Source: Polaromonas sp.
GTDB lineage: Bacteria > Pseudomonadota > Gammaproteobacteria > Burkholderiales > Burkholderiaceae_C
Assembly (NCBI RefSeq): GCF_029945925.1
Contig: NZ_JAQSDN010000036.1
Span: forward strand, 155,875 to 219,874
DNA length: 64,000 bases
Reading direction: 5' to 3'
A program made the translations under genes and the position numbers. Under the pieces are notes generated by a model, which did no database searches, was not told the origin of the DNA, and was given only the letters and a program-made list of their open reading frames with translations. Each line of letters starts with the position of its first letter. The first letter of the stretch is position 1. Shown here piece by piece: positions 39,421-48,927 of the stretch.

Positions 39421-42276
39421 ATGCCTAGCGATCCAGGCCACGTATTCCGCAAACATTCATTGCTGCTTCTGGTGCTGCCCTGTTCCGTGTTGCCCTGGGG
39501 CCAAGCCTGGGCCCTGTGCAATGGCGGGGCAACGGTAACGTCGACACTGACCATTAGCACCAGTTGCTCCAACGGCGGGGTCAAACCGCTGGGAATGGAC
39601 ACCGGCGCGAACCTGACAGTCAATGCCGGTGTGACGGTTTCCAACGACGCGGGCAGCGGAAGAAACGGTGACCCCATCTCGGTGCTGGCGTCGGCCACGG
39701 CGTCCAACCTGACCAACAACGGCACGATTTCCACGGGCCAGCAAATTGGCGTCATCGTCAACGGCACCCTCAACAGCCTGGTCAACACCGGACGGATTTC
39801 ATCGAATGTCAGGCGCGGCATCGTCATCAATGGCGTCACCGGCAAGATCGGCGTCCTGACCAACACCGGTGCCATTGTTGGCCCCTTTTCGGGCGTTACC
39901 AACAACTCAGGCGGCCTGCTGCAGACCTTCAACAACCTGCAGGGCGCGGGCCATGCCAATGGCGCGGTCACCTACACGGGTGAGCTGCCCACGAACTACA
40001 ACATCATCATCAACAGCCCCGGCACCTACGGAAAACTGGCCAACAAGGACGGCGTCACCGGCAGCATGGGTTTCGGCATCTACAGCACCTCGACCGTGGC
40101 CCTCGGGTCCTACACCGGGGTGTTGAGCGGGCTGACAGCCAGCAACCTCACAGGCGCAACCTCCGGAAGCTTCGGCGGACTGAACTGGGTATTGAGCCTG
40201 GCGTCGGGAAGCACCACGCTCTGGGACCTCATTTTTTCTGCGGGCAGCGCCAACATGACTTCGGGCAACAGCTACACCCTGGCGAATGTGGGCGGCTCGG
40301 CCAACCCGGTTTTTGACGGCGGAACACTGACCTTGCTGGCCGGCGCCAACACCAGCCAGGCGTTTACGCTGAATGCGTCAGGCGGCACCTTCACCAGCCC
40401 CGGCAACGGCTCGGCCCAGCTCCCCGGTCCCGTGTCCGGCGTGGGCGGGCTGAGCGTCAATGGCGCGGGGGCGCTGGTGCTGACGGGCAACAACAGCTAC
40501 TCGGGCGGCACCACTGTGAGCTCGGGCACGCTGACTGTCGGCGGCAGTTCGCCGCTGGGCACAGGGGCGGTTTTTGTGGCCGCTGCCGGCACCCTGATGG
40601 GCACCGGCACCATCCGCGGACCACTCACCGTGGCAGGCACGCTGAAACCCGGCAACTCGCCGGGTTACCTGACGGTGAACGCCACGACCACGATGAACGC
40701 CGGCAGCACCTACCAGCAGGACATTGCAGGCACCGTGCAAGCCAGTGCGGCCAGCCCGGTGGGCGCGGCCGGCTACTACTCGTTCATGAACATCGCGGGC
40801 GGGCAGTTCGTGATCCAGCCCAACGCCACCCTGAGGCCGCGTCTTTCGGGACTCTTCACCCCCGGCGAATCAGGTTACGGCAGCACGCCCTACACGCCGG
40901 TGCTTGGCGACCGGTTCCGCTTGGTGACGGCCGACGGCGGCATCTCCGGCCGCTTCAGCACCCTGACGCAGCCGGCAGAACTGGCTGCCGGCACCCAGTT
41001 CGTGCAGTTCTACAACGTCGCCGGCAGCAAGAGCCTGGACCTGGCGGTGATCCCCACCTCGTACACCACCACCCTGGGCGCCCAGAACGGCAACGCCCGC
41101 TCCGTGGCCGGCGCGCTGGACAGCATCGTGCGGGTCAACCAGGGCGGCTCGGCCACCGGCCTGCAGGATCAGTTGCTGTATGCCGCGTCGGGCCAGAGCG
41201 CCGCGAGCCTGCCTTCCTTCACGCGTGCGCTGGCCGGCGAGGTCTATGGCGCAACGCTGGCCACCGTTCCCCAGACCACGCTGCGTCTGCAACAGGCGGT
41301 CATGTCGCGCCTGGCGGACGCGGGCCCAGCCGCCACGGACAGTGCCCCCCGGCTGGCAAACGGACAGCGTGGCGTGCTGCTCGCCAGCGTGGGCAGCGTC
41401 CAGACCGCGGGCACCCTCTTTGACCACGCTGCCGGCAGCACCAACAATGCAGCAACCGCGCAAGGCGCGGCCTGGGGCGAGATCGCCTACCAGCGCGGTC
41501 GCCGCCCCGGCGACGGCCAGGCCAGCGGCTTGAGCACCAGCCTGTACCAACTGGTGCTTGGCGCCGACACCCACGCCGCGCACGGCATCACGGCAGGTGG
41601 CGGAATGGCGCTGTCAGCCACCGAGGTCAGCGCCGCTCAGGGACAAGGCACCGTGCAGCAAGGCGCCCTTTTCGCGTACGCCCGGCTGCCCGCCGGCGCT
41701 TGGGAAATCGACGCCATGGGCAGCGTGGGCCTGCACGCCGCAGACCCCACACGAACGGACCCGACGGGTTTCACCGCGGGTCTGGGCGCCAAGGTGCGCG
41801 GCAGGGACGCCCTGCTCAGCGCGGGCGTGAGCCGACCCATGGAGGCAGAGGGCACCCGCTTCACACCTTATGCCCGCCTCAGCTGGCAACAGGTGCACCA
41901 GTCCTCGTTGAACGAAGGCCCCTCTGCGGCTGCACTGGGCGTCAGCAGCTTTGACGGACAGGGATTGCGCGCGGTGATCGGACTGACCGTCGCCTCCCGC
42001 ACCATGGACCCCGTGAAAGACCAGAACACTTACCGCTTCAATGTCGCGGTCGGCGCCGATTCCCCGAAACTGATCAACCCCGTGCTCGACGCCTCGCTGG
42101 CCGGCCTGCCTACCACCATCCACACACCGTGTGCCGGCTCCGGCTTTGTACAGGCCGGCTTCGAGGGTACGACCCGGCTTGCCCACCAGGCGTATGCCTA
42201 TCTGCGCGTGTCGGGCGAGGCACGTCGCGGGTCGGTGCAAGGCAGTGTCAACGCCGGGGTGCGGCTGGAGTTCTAG
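39421..42276 (+). CDS. autotransporter (type V secreted protein)
   Basis: 951 residues. A signal peptide ends near WGQAWA. The passenger (about 32-640) is Gly/Ser/Thr/Asn-rich; residues about 341-385, GGLSVNGAGALVLTGNNSYSGG..., match the passenger-associated repeat of beta-helix autotransporters. The C-terminal 270 residues form an autotransporter beta-barrel (AWGEIAYQRGRR, GITAGGGMALSATEV, RFTPYARLSWQQVHQSS) and end RLEF with the terminal aromatic residue needed for outer-membrane assembly. Only two Cys lie near the start of the mature protein. Function could be adhesion; no protease motif was seen. The ribosome binding site is weak. Confidence 0.9.
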   Translation: MPSDPGHVFRKHSLLLLVLPCSVLPWGQAWALCNGGATVTSTLTISTSCSNGGVKPLGMDTGANLTVNAGVTVSNDAGSGRNGDPISVLASATASNLTNNGTISTGQQIGVIVNGTLNSLVNTGRISSNVRRGIVINGVTGKIGVLTNTGAIVGPFSGVTNNSGGLLQTFNNLQGAGHANGAVTYTGELPTNYNIIINSPGTYGKLANKDGVTGSMGFGIYSTSTVALGSYTGVLSGLTASNLTGATSGSFGGLNWVLSLASGSTTLWDLIFSAGSANMTSGNSYTLANVGGSANPVFDGGTLTLLAGANTSQAFTLNASGGTFTSPGNGSAQLPGPVSGVGGLSVNGAGALVLTGNNSYSGGTTVSSGTLTVGGSSPLGTGAVFVAAAGTLMGTGTIRGPLTVAGTLKPGNSPGYLTVNATTTMNAGSTYQQDIAGTVQASAASPVGAAGYYSFMNIAGGQFVIQPNATLRPRLSGLFTPGESGYGSTPYTPVLGDRFRLVTADGGISGRFSTLTQPAELAAGTQFVQFYNVAGSKSLDLAVIPTSYTTTLGAQNGNARSVAGALDSIVRVNQGGSATGLQDQLLYAASGQSAASLPSFTRALAGEVYGATLATVPQTTLRLQQAVMSRLADAGPAATDSAPRLANGQRGVLLASVGSVQTAGTLFDHAAGSTNNAATAQGAAWGEIAYQRGRRPGDGQASGLSTSLYQLVLGADTHAAHGITAGGGMALSATEVSAAQGQGTVQQGALFAYARLPAGAWEIDAMGSVGLHAADPTRTDPTGFTAGLGAKVRGRDALLSAGVSRPMEAEGTRFTPYARLSWQQVHQSSLNEGPSAAALGVSSFDGQGLRAVIGLTVASRTMDPVKDQNTYRFNVAVGADSPKLINPVLDASLAGLPTTIHTPCAGSGFVQAGFEGTTRLAHQAYAYLRVSGEARRGSVQGSVNAGVRLEF

Positions 42277-42419
42277 CCTGCTGCATCGCCTAAGCGCTGC
42301 TTGCGCGCTGCGGGTGGCCGGCTGGACTTTGTCGTGCGGATGCCGCGTTTGAGCGAGCCAGCTTCCACATTTCCCCGACGCCGGGCCAGAAACTGCAAGG
42401 ACGTGGCTATATTGCTGCC

Positions 42420-43265
42420 ATGACCACTGCAAGCCGAAACCAGGGCAACCTGATCACCCGCATCCTCCGGCGCGGCCGGGAGGAACGCCTCGCCCAGGCG
42501 GCGGGCGGCCTGACCTTCACGATGGCGGTGTCCATGGTGCCGCTGCTGGCGGTGAGCTTTGCCCTGTTTGCGCGGACCCCGGCCCTGCGCGCGGCCGGGG
42601 AAGCGATTCGCGAGCACCTGCTGCGCGGCCTGTTGCCGGCCGACATCGCCAGGACGGTGCTGAAACACCTGGCGCAGTTCGCGGGCAACGCCAGCGGCCT
42701 CACGCAGGTGGGCTTCGCGGTCCTGCTGGTGTCGGCCCTCACGCTGCTACTGAGCGTGGAGAACACGCTCAACCGGATATGGCGCGTGAAGAAACCGCGC
42801 ACGGTGCTGCGCCGGCTGGCCCTGTATCTTGCCATGCTGCTCACCGGCCCGGTGATCATAGGCGCGAGCCTGTGGGCCGCTTCTTACCTTCTGGCGGCCT
42901 CCAGCGGACTGGTGGGAACGCGCCCCGCCTGGGTGCCGCATGCCCTGAACCTGGGGCCGGTGGTGTTGAGCGTCGCCGGCTTCGCCTGTCTGTTCCGCTT
43001 CGTGCCGCACACCGTGGTGCGGTGGCGCGATGCGATCGCGGGCGGCCTGCTCGCCGGCATCGCGTTCGAGATGGGCAAGCACGGCTTCGCGATTTACCTC
43101 GCCAATGTGCCCACATACCGCACGATCTACGGCGCCTTCGCGCCTTTGCTGGCCTTCCTGGTGTGGGTGTATTACTCGTGGCTCGTCACGCTGGCCGCGG
43201 CACTGGTCAGCGCCAACCTGCCGGGTGGCGGCGCGCGACCGGCACGGCGGCTATCACGGGCGTAG
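42420..43265 (+). CDS. YihY/BrkB family inner-membrane protein
   Basis: 281 residues, about six membrane helices. Typical family stretches: AAGGLTFTMAVSMVPLLAV, SVENTLNRIWRVKKPRTVLRRLALYLAMLLTGP, FRFVPHTVVRWRDAIAGGLLAGIAFEMGKHGFAIY and IYGAFAPLLAFLVWVYYSW. Formerly annotated ribonuclease BN, which is wrong. Probable role in envelope lipid transport. TATATT lies just before the start (42406-42411). Confidence 0.88.
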   Translation: MTTASRNQGNLITRILRRGREERLAQAAGGLTFTMAVSMVPLLAVSFALFARTPALRAAGEAIREHLLRGLLPADIARTVLKHLAQFAGNASGLTQVGFAVLLVSALTLLLSVENTLNRIWRVKKPRTVLRRLALYLAMLLTGPVIIGASLWAASYLLAASSGLVGTRPAWVPHALNLGPVVLSVAGFACLFRFVPHTVVRWRDAIAGGLLAGIAFEMGKHGFAIYLANVPTYRTIYGAFAPLLAFLVWVYYSWLVTLAAALVSANLPGGGARPARRLSRA

Positions 43266-43329
43266 CCGGCCCCCTTGCCGCGTGGCTGGTCACGTCTTGC
43301 GCAGGGTCAACACGATGTCACGCCGGGTT

Positions 43330-43392
43330 TGCAAGCCTTTCAGGCCTCCAGCCCTTTCCCGGAAAGCGTGAGCAGCTATCAAATAAATAGCA
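43330..43392 (+). repeat. family A dispersed repeat, intergenic
   Basis: CAGGCCTCCAGCCCTTT...GTGAGCAGCTATCAAATAAATAG between the convergent YihY and short-chain dehydrogenase genes. Confidence 0.85.
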
Positions 43393-43406
43393 ACGAGCCG
43401 CCAGCT

Positions 43407-44156
43407 TCAGCGCGCCAGGTAACCACCGTCAACCGGGTAATAGGACCCGGTCACAAACGAAGCCTTGTCCGAGGACAGCCAGGCCACCAGTTCGGCCACT
43501 TCTTCGGCGCGGCCCAGGCGGCCTATCGGATGGGCGCCGACCAGCATGGCGTTGATGGCGGGGTCTTCTTCCAGGCCGCTGATCATGGGGGTGTGGATGA
43601 AGCCCGGTCCGACGGCGTTGACACGCACGCCGTGTGCGCTGTATTCGAGCGCGGCCGCTTTCGTCAGCCCGACCACGCCGTGTTTGGCGGCGGTGTACGC
43701 CGGGGCGCCGGCAAAACCGACGTTGCCGAGGATGGAGGCGACGTTGATGATGGAGCCACCGCCGCTTTTGAGCATGGCGGCAATCTGGTACTTCATGCCG
43801 TAGAACACGCCCGACAGGTTGATGTTGATGACCTGCGCCCAGCCGTCCAGCGGGTAATCAGCCGTGGGGGCCTGCGGGCCGCCTATGCCGGCGTTGTTGC
43901 AGGCGATGTCGAGCCGGCCGTGCAGCGCCAGGGTGCGCGCCACCAGCGCCTCGCCGTCCTGGGGCTTGCCAACGTCGGCCGCCACAAACATGGCGTCGCC
44001 GCCCAGGGCACGCACCAGCGAGGCCGTTTCCTCGCCGGCCTGTTCGTTGATATCCGACACCACCACCCGGGCGCCCTCGCGCGCCCAGACCAGCGCAATG
44101 GCGCGACCAATGCCTGACGACGCGCCGGTGACCAGTGCTACCTTGTTTTTCAGCAT
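43407..44156 (-). CDS. short-chain dehydrogenase/reductase
   Basis: 249 residues, classical SDR. Cofactor motif VTGASSGIGRAIA, NNAGIGG, the catalytic Ser in INVASILG, and YTAAKHG with Tyr and Lys of YxxxK. VVSDINEQ after the second strand has Asp, favouring NAD(H). C-terminal GSYYPVDGGYLAR is typical. ATG 44156 follows AAGGATAAAC; the frame is open upstream but not conserved. Substrate unknown. Confidence 0.9.
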   Translation of the reverse strand: MLKNKVALVTGASSGIGRAIALVWAREGARVVVSDINEQAGEETASLVRALGGDAMFVAADVGKPQDGEALVARTLALHGRLDIACNNAGIGGPQAPTADYPLDGWAQVININLSGVFYGMKYQIAAMLKSGGGSIINVASILGNVGFAGAPAYTAAKHGVVGLTKAAALEYSAHGVRVNAVGPGFIHTPMISGLEEDPAINAMLVGAHPIGRLGRAEEVAELVAWLSSDKASFVTGSYYPVDGGYLAR

Positions 44157-44351
44157 GTGTTTATCCTTTATGTGTTGCGCGGCCCGGTGCCGCCACCCTG
44201 CAGCCTGACAACCCGGGCGCAACGCCCGGTGAAACTGCAACATCCATTGTGGGCTGCCCCCCGGTAGCGTGCTTGATCTATGACAAGCCGTGCAAAGGCC
44301 ATCCGGCTTTCTCGCCTGAGCCGGCCCGGCCGTGCCGACTAAACTCCCGTC

Positions 44352-46136
44352 ATGGCTACTTCCTCTCCCTCCGACGCACCCAAGGGTTCGCCGCGTTCCC
44401 TCTCCGGCCTTGTGCCCTTCCTGCGCCCGTACCGCGGCCGCATCGGACTGGCCATCTTCTTTCTGGTGATGGCGGCGGTGGCCACGCTGGTGTTTCCGCT
44501 GGCGCTGCGCGGCCTGATCGACGGCGGCCTGGGTGCGGGTGACAGGGGCGCGCAGCTGATGGCGCTGCGCACCCACTTCTTCGAGCTGTTTGCGGTGGCG
44601 GCAGCGCTGGGCCTGTTTTCAGCTGGTCGCTTTTACATGGTCAGCTGGCTTGGCGAGCGCGTGACGGCCGACCTGCGCAACGCGGTGTATTCACACGTGG
44701 TGCGGCAAAGCCCCGAGTTTTTTGAAACCACGCAGACCGGCGAGGTGCTCTCGCGCCTGACCGGCGACACGACGCTGGTGCAGACGGTGGTGGGCTCGTC
44801 GCTGAGCATGGGCCTGCGCAACGCCGTGATGGGAATCGGTGCGCTGGGCATGCTGGTGGTGACCAACCCCTACCTGATGGTGCAGGTGCTGGGCGGGCTG
44901 GTGCTGATCGTCGTGCCGTCAGCGTGGTTCGGCCGACGCGTGCGCAAGCTCTCGCGCGCCAGCCAGGACCGGGTGGCCGACTCCAGCGCGATTGCGGCCG
45001 AGGTGCTCAATGCCATCCCCGTGGTGCAAAGCTACACCGCCGAGGCACGCGAGGCCGCCCGTTTCGACGAATCGACCACCAATGCCTTCAACACGGCGAT
45101 CCGCCGGACCCGGGCGCGCTCGGTGCTGGTGGCCTTCATCATCATCGCCACCTCGGCGGCGCTGCTGTGGGGCCTGTACCAGGGCACGCAGGCGGTGATG
45201 CGCGGCGACATCACCGCCGGCCACCTGGGCCAGACGGTGGTGTACGTGATCATCCTGGCCAGCGCCACCGCGGTGCTGGGCGAGGTGTATGGCGACCTGC
45301 TGCGCGCCGCCGGCGCTACCGAACGGCTGATGGAACTGCTGGAAACCCGCTCCCCCGTGACATCACCATCAAATCCGGTGCCAGCCCCCGTGGTACGGGC
45401 GGGAAGCGCTATCAAATTCGAAGCAGTGACTTTCCACTACCCGTCGCGCCCGGCGCAGGCGGCGCTGAGCGACTTCTCCCTGAGCGTGGCGCCCGGCGAA
45501 ACCGTGGCCATCGTGGGGCCCAGCGGCGCCGGCAAAAGCACGGTGTTCCAGCTGCTGCTGCGTTTCTACGACCCGGCCACGGGCCGCATCGAGCTCGATG
45601 GTGTGGCCACCCGCGACCTGGCGCTGCACGACCTGCGCCAGCGCATCGGCATCGTGCCGCAGGACGCGGTGATTTTCTCGACCAGCGCGCTGGAAAACAT
45701 CCGCTACGGCAAGCCCGGCGCGAGCGACGACGAAGTCCGGACCGCGGCGCAGGCGGCTTTTGCGCACGAGTTCATCATGGCGCTGCCGGAAGCTTATGAC
45801 ACCTTTCTGGGCGAGCGCGGCGTGCGCCTGTCGGGCGGGCAGCGCCAGCGTATTGCGATTGCACGCGCCATGCTCAAGAACCCGCCGCTGCTGCTGCTCG
45901 ACGAAGCCACCAGCGCCCTCGATGCCGAAAGCGAACGCATGGTGCAGGCGGCGCTGGAGTCGGCCATGCAGGGCCGCACCACGCTGGTGGTGGCGCACCG
46001 TCTGGCCACCGTGCAGAAGGCCGACCGCATCCTGGTGCTGGACCACGGCCGCCTGGTGGAGCAAGGCACCCATGCCGAGCTGGTGAGCCGCGGCGGCATT
46101 TATGCGCGGCTGGCTGCGCTGCAGTTCAACGCCTGA
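44352..46136 (+). CDS. ABC exporter, fused membrane and ATPase domains, MsbA-like
   Basis: 594 residues. Six membrane helices (about 20-330) are followed by an ATPase domain: Walker A GPSGAGKST near 390, signature LSGGQRQRIAIARA near 493, Walker B LLLLDEATSALD near 514. Half-transporter that would work as a homodimer; lipid or drug export is typical. The linker between domains (about 338-358, SPSNPVPAPVVRAGSAIKFEA) is encoded by a family A repeat. Confidence 0.9.
   Translation: MATSSPSDAPKGSPRSLSGLVPFLRPYRGRIGLAIFFLVMAAVATLVFPLALRGLIDGGLGAGDRGAQLMALRTHFFELFAVAAALGLFSAGRFYMVSWLGERVTADLRNAVYSHVVRQSPEFFETTQTGEVLSRLTGDTTLVQTVVGSSLSMGLRNAVMGIGALGMLVVTNPYLMVQVLGGLVLIVVPSAWFGRRVRKLSRASQDRVADSSAIAAEVLNAIPVVQSYTAEAREAARFDESTTNAFNTAIRRTRARSVLVAFIIIATSAALLWGLYQGTQAVMRGDITAGHLGQTVVYVIILASATAVLGEVYGDLLRAAGATERLMELLETRSPVTSPSNPVPAPVVRAGSAIKFEAVTFHYPSRPAQAALSDFSLSVAPGETVAIVGPSGAGKSTVFQLLLRFYDPATGRIELDGVATRDLALHDLRQRIGIVPQDAVIFSTSALENIRYGKPGASDDEVRTAAQAAFAHEFIMALPEAYDTFLGERGVRLSGGQRQRIAIARAMLKNPPLLLLDEATSALDAESERMVQAALESAMQGRTTLVVAHRLATVQKADRILVLDHGRLVEQGTHAELVSRGGIYARLAALQFNA
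45366..45426 (+). repeat. family A dispersed repeat inside the ABC exporter gene (diverged)
   Basis: ATCAAATCC...GTGCCAGCCCCC...GCGGGAAGCGCTATCAAATTC, translated VPAPVVRAGSAIKFEA in the same phase as the copies in mutL and the FtsX-type permease. Confidence 0.65.
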
Positions 46137-46207
46137 GGCCATGCGCTTCCCTGGCGCATGACGCAGACGGACCATGTTGCGGAACCGTGACTTTTAAATT
46201 CAAAATC

Positions 46208-46234
46208 GTTGTTATGTGTTTTATGCATAACAAC
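46208..46234. promoter_or_regulatory. perfect inverted repeat upstream of the second glutamate dehydrogenase
   Basis: GTTGTTATG, nine bases, CATAACAAC: 9-bp perfect arms, with a central TTATGCATAA dyad, 77-103 bp before the start. The GTTATG/CATAAC word also builds the palindrome upstream of gdhA at 5525, and CCATAAAC follows both sites. Confidence 0.6.
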
Positions 46235-46310
46235 CCATAAACCCGGCCTTGGACAGCTGGACACGGCGAGCCTAAGCTCTGCGCATTGATCTTCCACCAG
46301 GAGTTTATTG

Positions 46311-47642
46311 ATGTCGCAAGCTTCCAGCCCCGCCACCACCGCCACCACCGTCGGCGCCCCCGCGCTTTTGCACCCCCTGCCCTCCTACCTGCAGGCCGAC
46401 AAGCTCGGCCCCTGGGGCAATTACCTGCAGCAGGTCGACCGCGTGATTCCGCACCTGGGCAGCCTGGCGCGCTGGGCCGAGACACTCAAACGGCCCAAGC
46501 GCATCCTGATTGTCGACGTGCCCATCCACATGGACGACGGCACGGTGGCGCACTTTGAAGGTTACCGCGTGCAGCACAACGTCTCGCGCGGCCCGGGCAA
46601 GGGCGGCGTGCGTTTTCACCAGGACGTGACGCTGTCGGAAGTGATGGCGCTGTCGGCCTGGATGTCGATCAAGAACGCCGCGGTCAACGTGCCTTACGGC
46701 GGCGCCAAGGGCGGCATCCGCGTGGACCCGAAGAAACTCTCGCGCGGCGAGCTCGAGCGCATGACGCGCCGCTACACGAGCGAGATCGGCATCATCATCG
46801 GCCCGAACAAGGACATTCCCGCGCCCGACGTCAACACCAATGAGCAGATCATGGCGTGGATGATGGACACCTACTCGATGAACACCGGCTCGACGGCCAC
46901 CGGGGTGGTCACCGGCAAACCGGTGGACCTGGGCGGCTCGCTGGGCCGGCGCGAAGCCACCGGCCGCGGCGTGTTCACGGTAGGCGCCGAAGCGGCCAGA
47001 CACATCGATCTGGACATCGCGACCGCCCGCGTGGCGGTGCAGGGTTTCGGCAATGTGGGCGGCGTGGCCGGCAAGCTGTTTGCCGAAGCCGGCGCACGCA
47101 TTGTCGCCGTGCAGGACCACGGCGGCACGATTTACCGCGAGGCCGGGCTCGATGTGCCCTCGCTGCTCAAACACGTGGCGGAAACCGGCAGTGTGGCCGG
47201 CTTTGCGCAGGCCGAAAAAATCGACGACGACAAATTCTGGGAAGTTGACTGCGAGATTCTGATCCCCGCCGCGCTGGAGCAGCAGATCACCCGGGACAAC
47301 GCCGGGCGCATCAAGGCACGCATGATCATCGAAGGCGCCAACGGACCGACTACCCCCGAGGCCGACGACATCCTGCAGGAACGCAACGTGCTGGTGCTGC
47401 CCGATGTGATTGCCAACGCCGGCGGCGTGACCGTCAGCTATTTTGAATGGGTGCAGGATTTCTCCAGCTTCTTCTGGGACGAAGCCGAAATCAACGCCCG
47501 CCTGGTGCGCATCATGAAAGAAGCCTTTGCCGGCGTCTGGCAGGTGGCGCAGGACCACAAGGTCAGCCTGCGCACTGCAACGTTTATCGTGGCCTGCAAA
47601 CGCATTTTGCACACGCGCGAGCTGCGCGGTTTGTACCCCTGA
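46311..47642 (+). CDS. Glu/Leu/Phe/Val dehydrogenase, second glutamate dehydrogenase
   Basis: 443 residues of the other hexameric glutamate dehydrogenase branch (RocG/GudB-like). Signature segments: [40 protein letters not shown] with the catalytic Lys, [26 protein letters not shown], and [15 protein letters not shown] as the nucleotide fold. [12 protein letters not shown] and [15 protein letters not shown] end the domain. It probably runs in the glutamate-degrading direction with NAD. ATG 46311 has AGGAG eight bases upstream. Confidence 0.93.
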   Translation: MSQASSPATTATTVGAPALLHPLPSYLQADKLGPWGNYLQQVDRVIPHLGSLARWAETLKRPKRILIVDVPIHMDDGTVAHFEGYRVQHNVSRGPGKGGVRFHQDVTLSEVMALSAWMSIKNAAVNVPYGGAKGGIRVDPKKLSRGELERMTRRYTSEIGIIIGPNKDIPAPDVNTNEQIMAWMMDTYSMNTGSTATGVVTGKPVDLGGSLGRREATGRGVFTVGAEAARHIDLDIATARVAVQGFGNVGGVAGKLFAEAGARIVAVQDHGGTIYREAGLDVPSLLKHVAETGSVAGFAQAEKIDDDKFWEVDCEILIPAALEQQITRDNAGRIKARMIIEGANGPTTPEADDILQERNVLVLPDVIANAGGVTVSYFEWVQDFSSFFWDEAEINARLVRIMKEAFAGVWQVAQDHKVSLRTATFIVACKRILHTRELRGLYP

Positions 47643-47649
47643 AGCATGT

Positions 47650-47700
47650 GAGCCCCACGGTCGCTCACTGCGTGTAGCTCCCTGCCCCCCGAGGGGGCCG
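47650..47700 (+). repeat. family C dispersed repeat downstream of the second glutamate dehydrogenase
   Basis: GAGCCCCACGGTCGCTCACT followed by GCGTGTAGCTC and CTGCCCCCCGAGGGGGC. The C-run/G-run end is self-complementary and could terminate transcription. The same element, inverted, lies at 56004-56053. Confidence 0.8.
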
Positions 47701-47769
47701 CTGCGCCTGCGGTCTGGCAAAACCAGTCCCGCGGCCCCTGCTTGACTGCGACCCGGAGCTCGTGGCTGC

Positions 47770-48270
47770 TTACTGAAGCGTTTCCTTGACTGCGGCCGGT
47801 AGCGGCAGCGGCATCACCTCAATGCCCTCCTCCAGCAACTCGACCGCTTCGGCCCGGCTGGCCTGGCCGCGGATGCTGCGCTGCTCGGCGTCGCCGTAAT
47901 GCATCGCACGCGCCTCGTCGGCGAACCGTTCCCCCACGTCCTCGGTGTTGGCCATCACGTGGCGCAAGGCCTTCAGGAACTCGGCCTGCACGGCCGGGCT
48001 GCCGGCGCCAGCCATCACCTCATGCACCGGGTTACCGGCCGGCGCGGTAGCCGGCACGGACAATTCGCGCGAGGGTGAAGCCGCTGCCGGCTCCCCGCCC
48101 GCGCCGCCCAGATTGAGCCGGGGGGCGCTGGGCATTTTCCGCACGGTCGGGTCGGCGCACAGCGGGCAAGTCACCAGGCCGCGCCCCAGCTGGCTTTGAA
48201 AATCATCTTCCGACGCAAACCAGCCTTCAAAGGCGTGCTGGTGCGAACACTGGAGGTTGAGGACTTTCAT
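47770..48270 (-). CDS. DUF1178 family protein
   Basis: 166 residues. MKVLNLQCSHQHAFEGWFASEDDFQSQLGRGLVTCPLCADPTVRKMPSAPRL is the DUF1178 signature; Cys and His pairs (C..H and CPLC) suggest a small zinc site. The C-terminal half is helical and polar. Cytoplasmic; function unknown. Last of three genes trailing the nuo operon. Confidence 0.87.
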   Translation of the reverse strand: MKVLNLQCSHQHAFEGWFASEDDFQSQLGRGLVTCPLCADPTVRKMPSAPRLNLGGAGGEPAAASPSRELSVPATAPAGNPVHEVMAGAGSPAVQAEFLKALRHVMANTEDVGERFADEARAMHYGDAEQRSIRGQASRAEAVELLEEGIEVMPLPLPAAVKETLQ

Positions 48271-48280
48271 GGGCCGATTA

Positions 48281-48901
48281 TCAGGCCCCGGTGCGGGAAG
48301 CGCCGGTCTGCCAGTCCAGCGACCATGCGCCCGACAGGACGTTCTGCAGCCACAGCGCACCGGTCAGCGTCTTGCCGTCGGTGACACGGCCATCGCGGCA
48401 CCACTGCAGCAGTTCGGCCGGGGTGGCCGTGAACACGTCGAGAAACTCGCCCGCGTCGAGCTTGCGCTCCCCGAGGGTCAGGTCCCGGGCAAACCAGATG
48501 TCCATGAACTCGGTCGAGTAGGAAATCACCGGGTGCATGACACCGGCGCGGGCCCAGGAAGCCGCGCTGTAACCGGTTTCCTCGAGCAACTCGCGCTGCG
48601 CACAGGCCAGCGGTTCCTCGCCGGCATCGAGCTTGCCGGCGGGAAACTCCAGCATCACGGCCTGCACCGGGTAGCGGTATTGCCGCTCCAGCACCAGGCG
48701 GCCGTCGCCGAGCTGGGCAATGATCATGACCGCGCCCGGATGGCGCACATATTCGCGCGAGGCTTCACGCCCGTCCGGCAGGCGGACCGTGTCGCGGAAA
48801 GCATGGAGGAAATGGCCGCGCAACAGCTCCTGGCTGCCGACCTTGTGCTCGATCAGATGGCTGTCGGCCGGACCAAGGGGCTCTGCGGGATGCTCAGGCA
48901 T
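48281..48901 (-). CDS. NUDIX hydrolase, probable ADP-ribose pyrophosphatase
   Basis: 206 residues. The Nudix box GKLDAGEEPLACAQRELLEETGY fits GX5EX7REUXEEXGU. HPGAVMIIAQLGDGRLVLERQYRYPV before it and PVISYSTEFMDIWFARDL after it resemble ADP-ribose/NDP-sugar hydrolases. ATG 48901 is chosen; upstream frame is not conserved. It lies 26 bp behind DUF2818. Confidence 0.88.
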   Translation of the reverse strand: MPEHPAEPLGPADSHLIEHKVGSQELLRGHFLHAFRDTVRLPDGREASREYVRHPGAVMIIAQLGDGRLVLERQYRYPVQAVMLEFPAGKLDAGEEPLACAQRELLEETGYSAASWARAGVMHPVISYSTEFMDIWFARDLTLGERKLDAGEFLDVFTATPAELLQWCRDGRVTDGKTLTGALWLQNVLSGAWSLDWQTGASRTGA

Positions 48902-48927
48902 GTCGGAGGACCGGGCGGACGCCGCGC

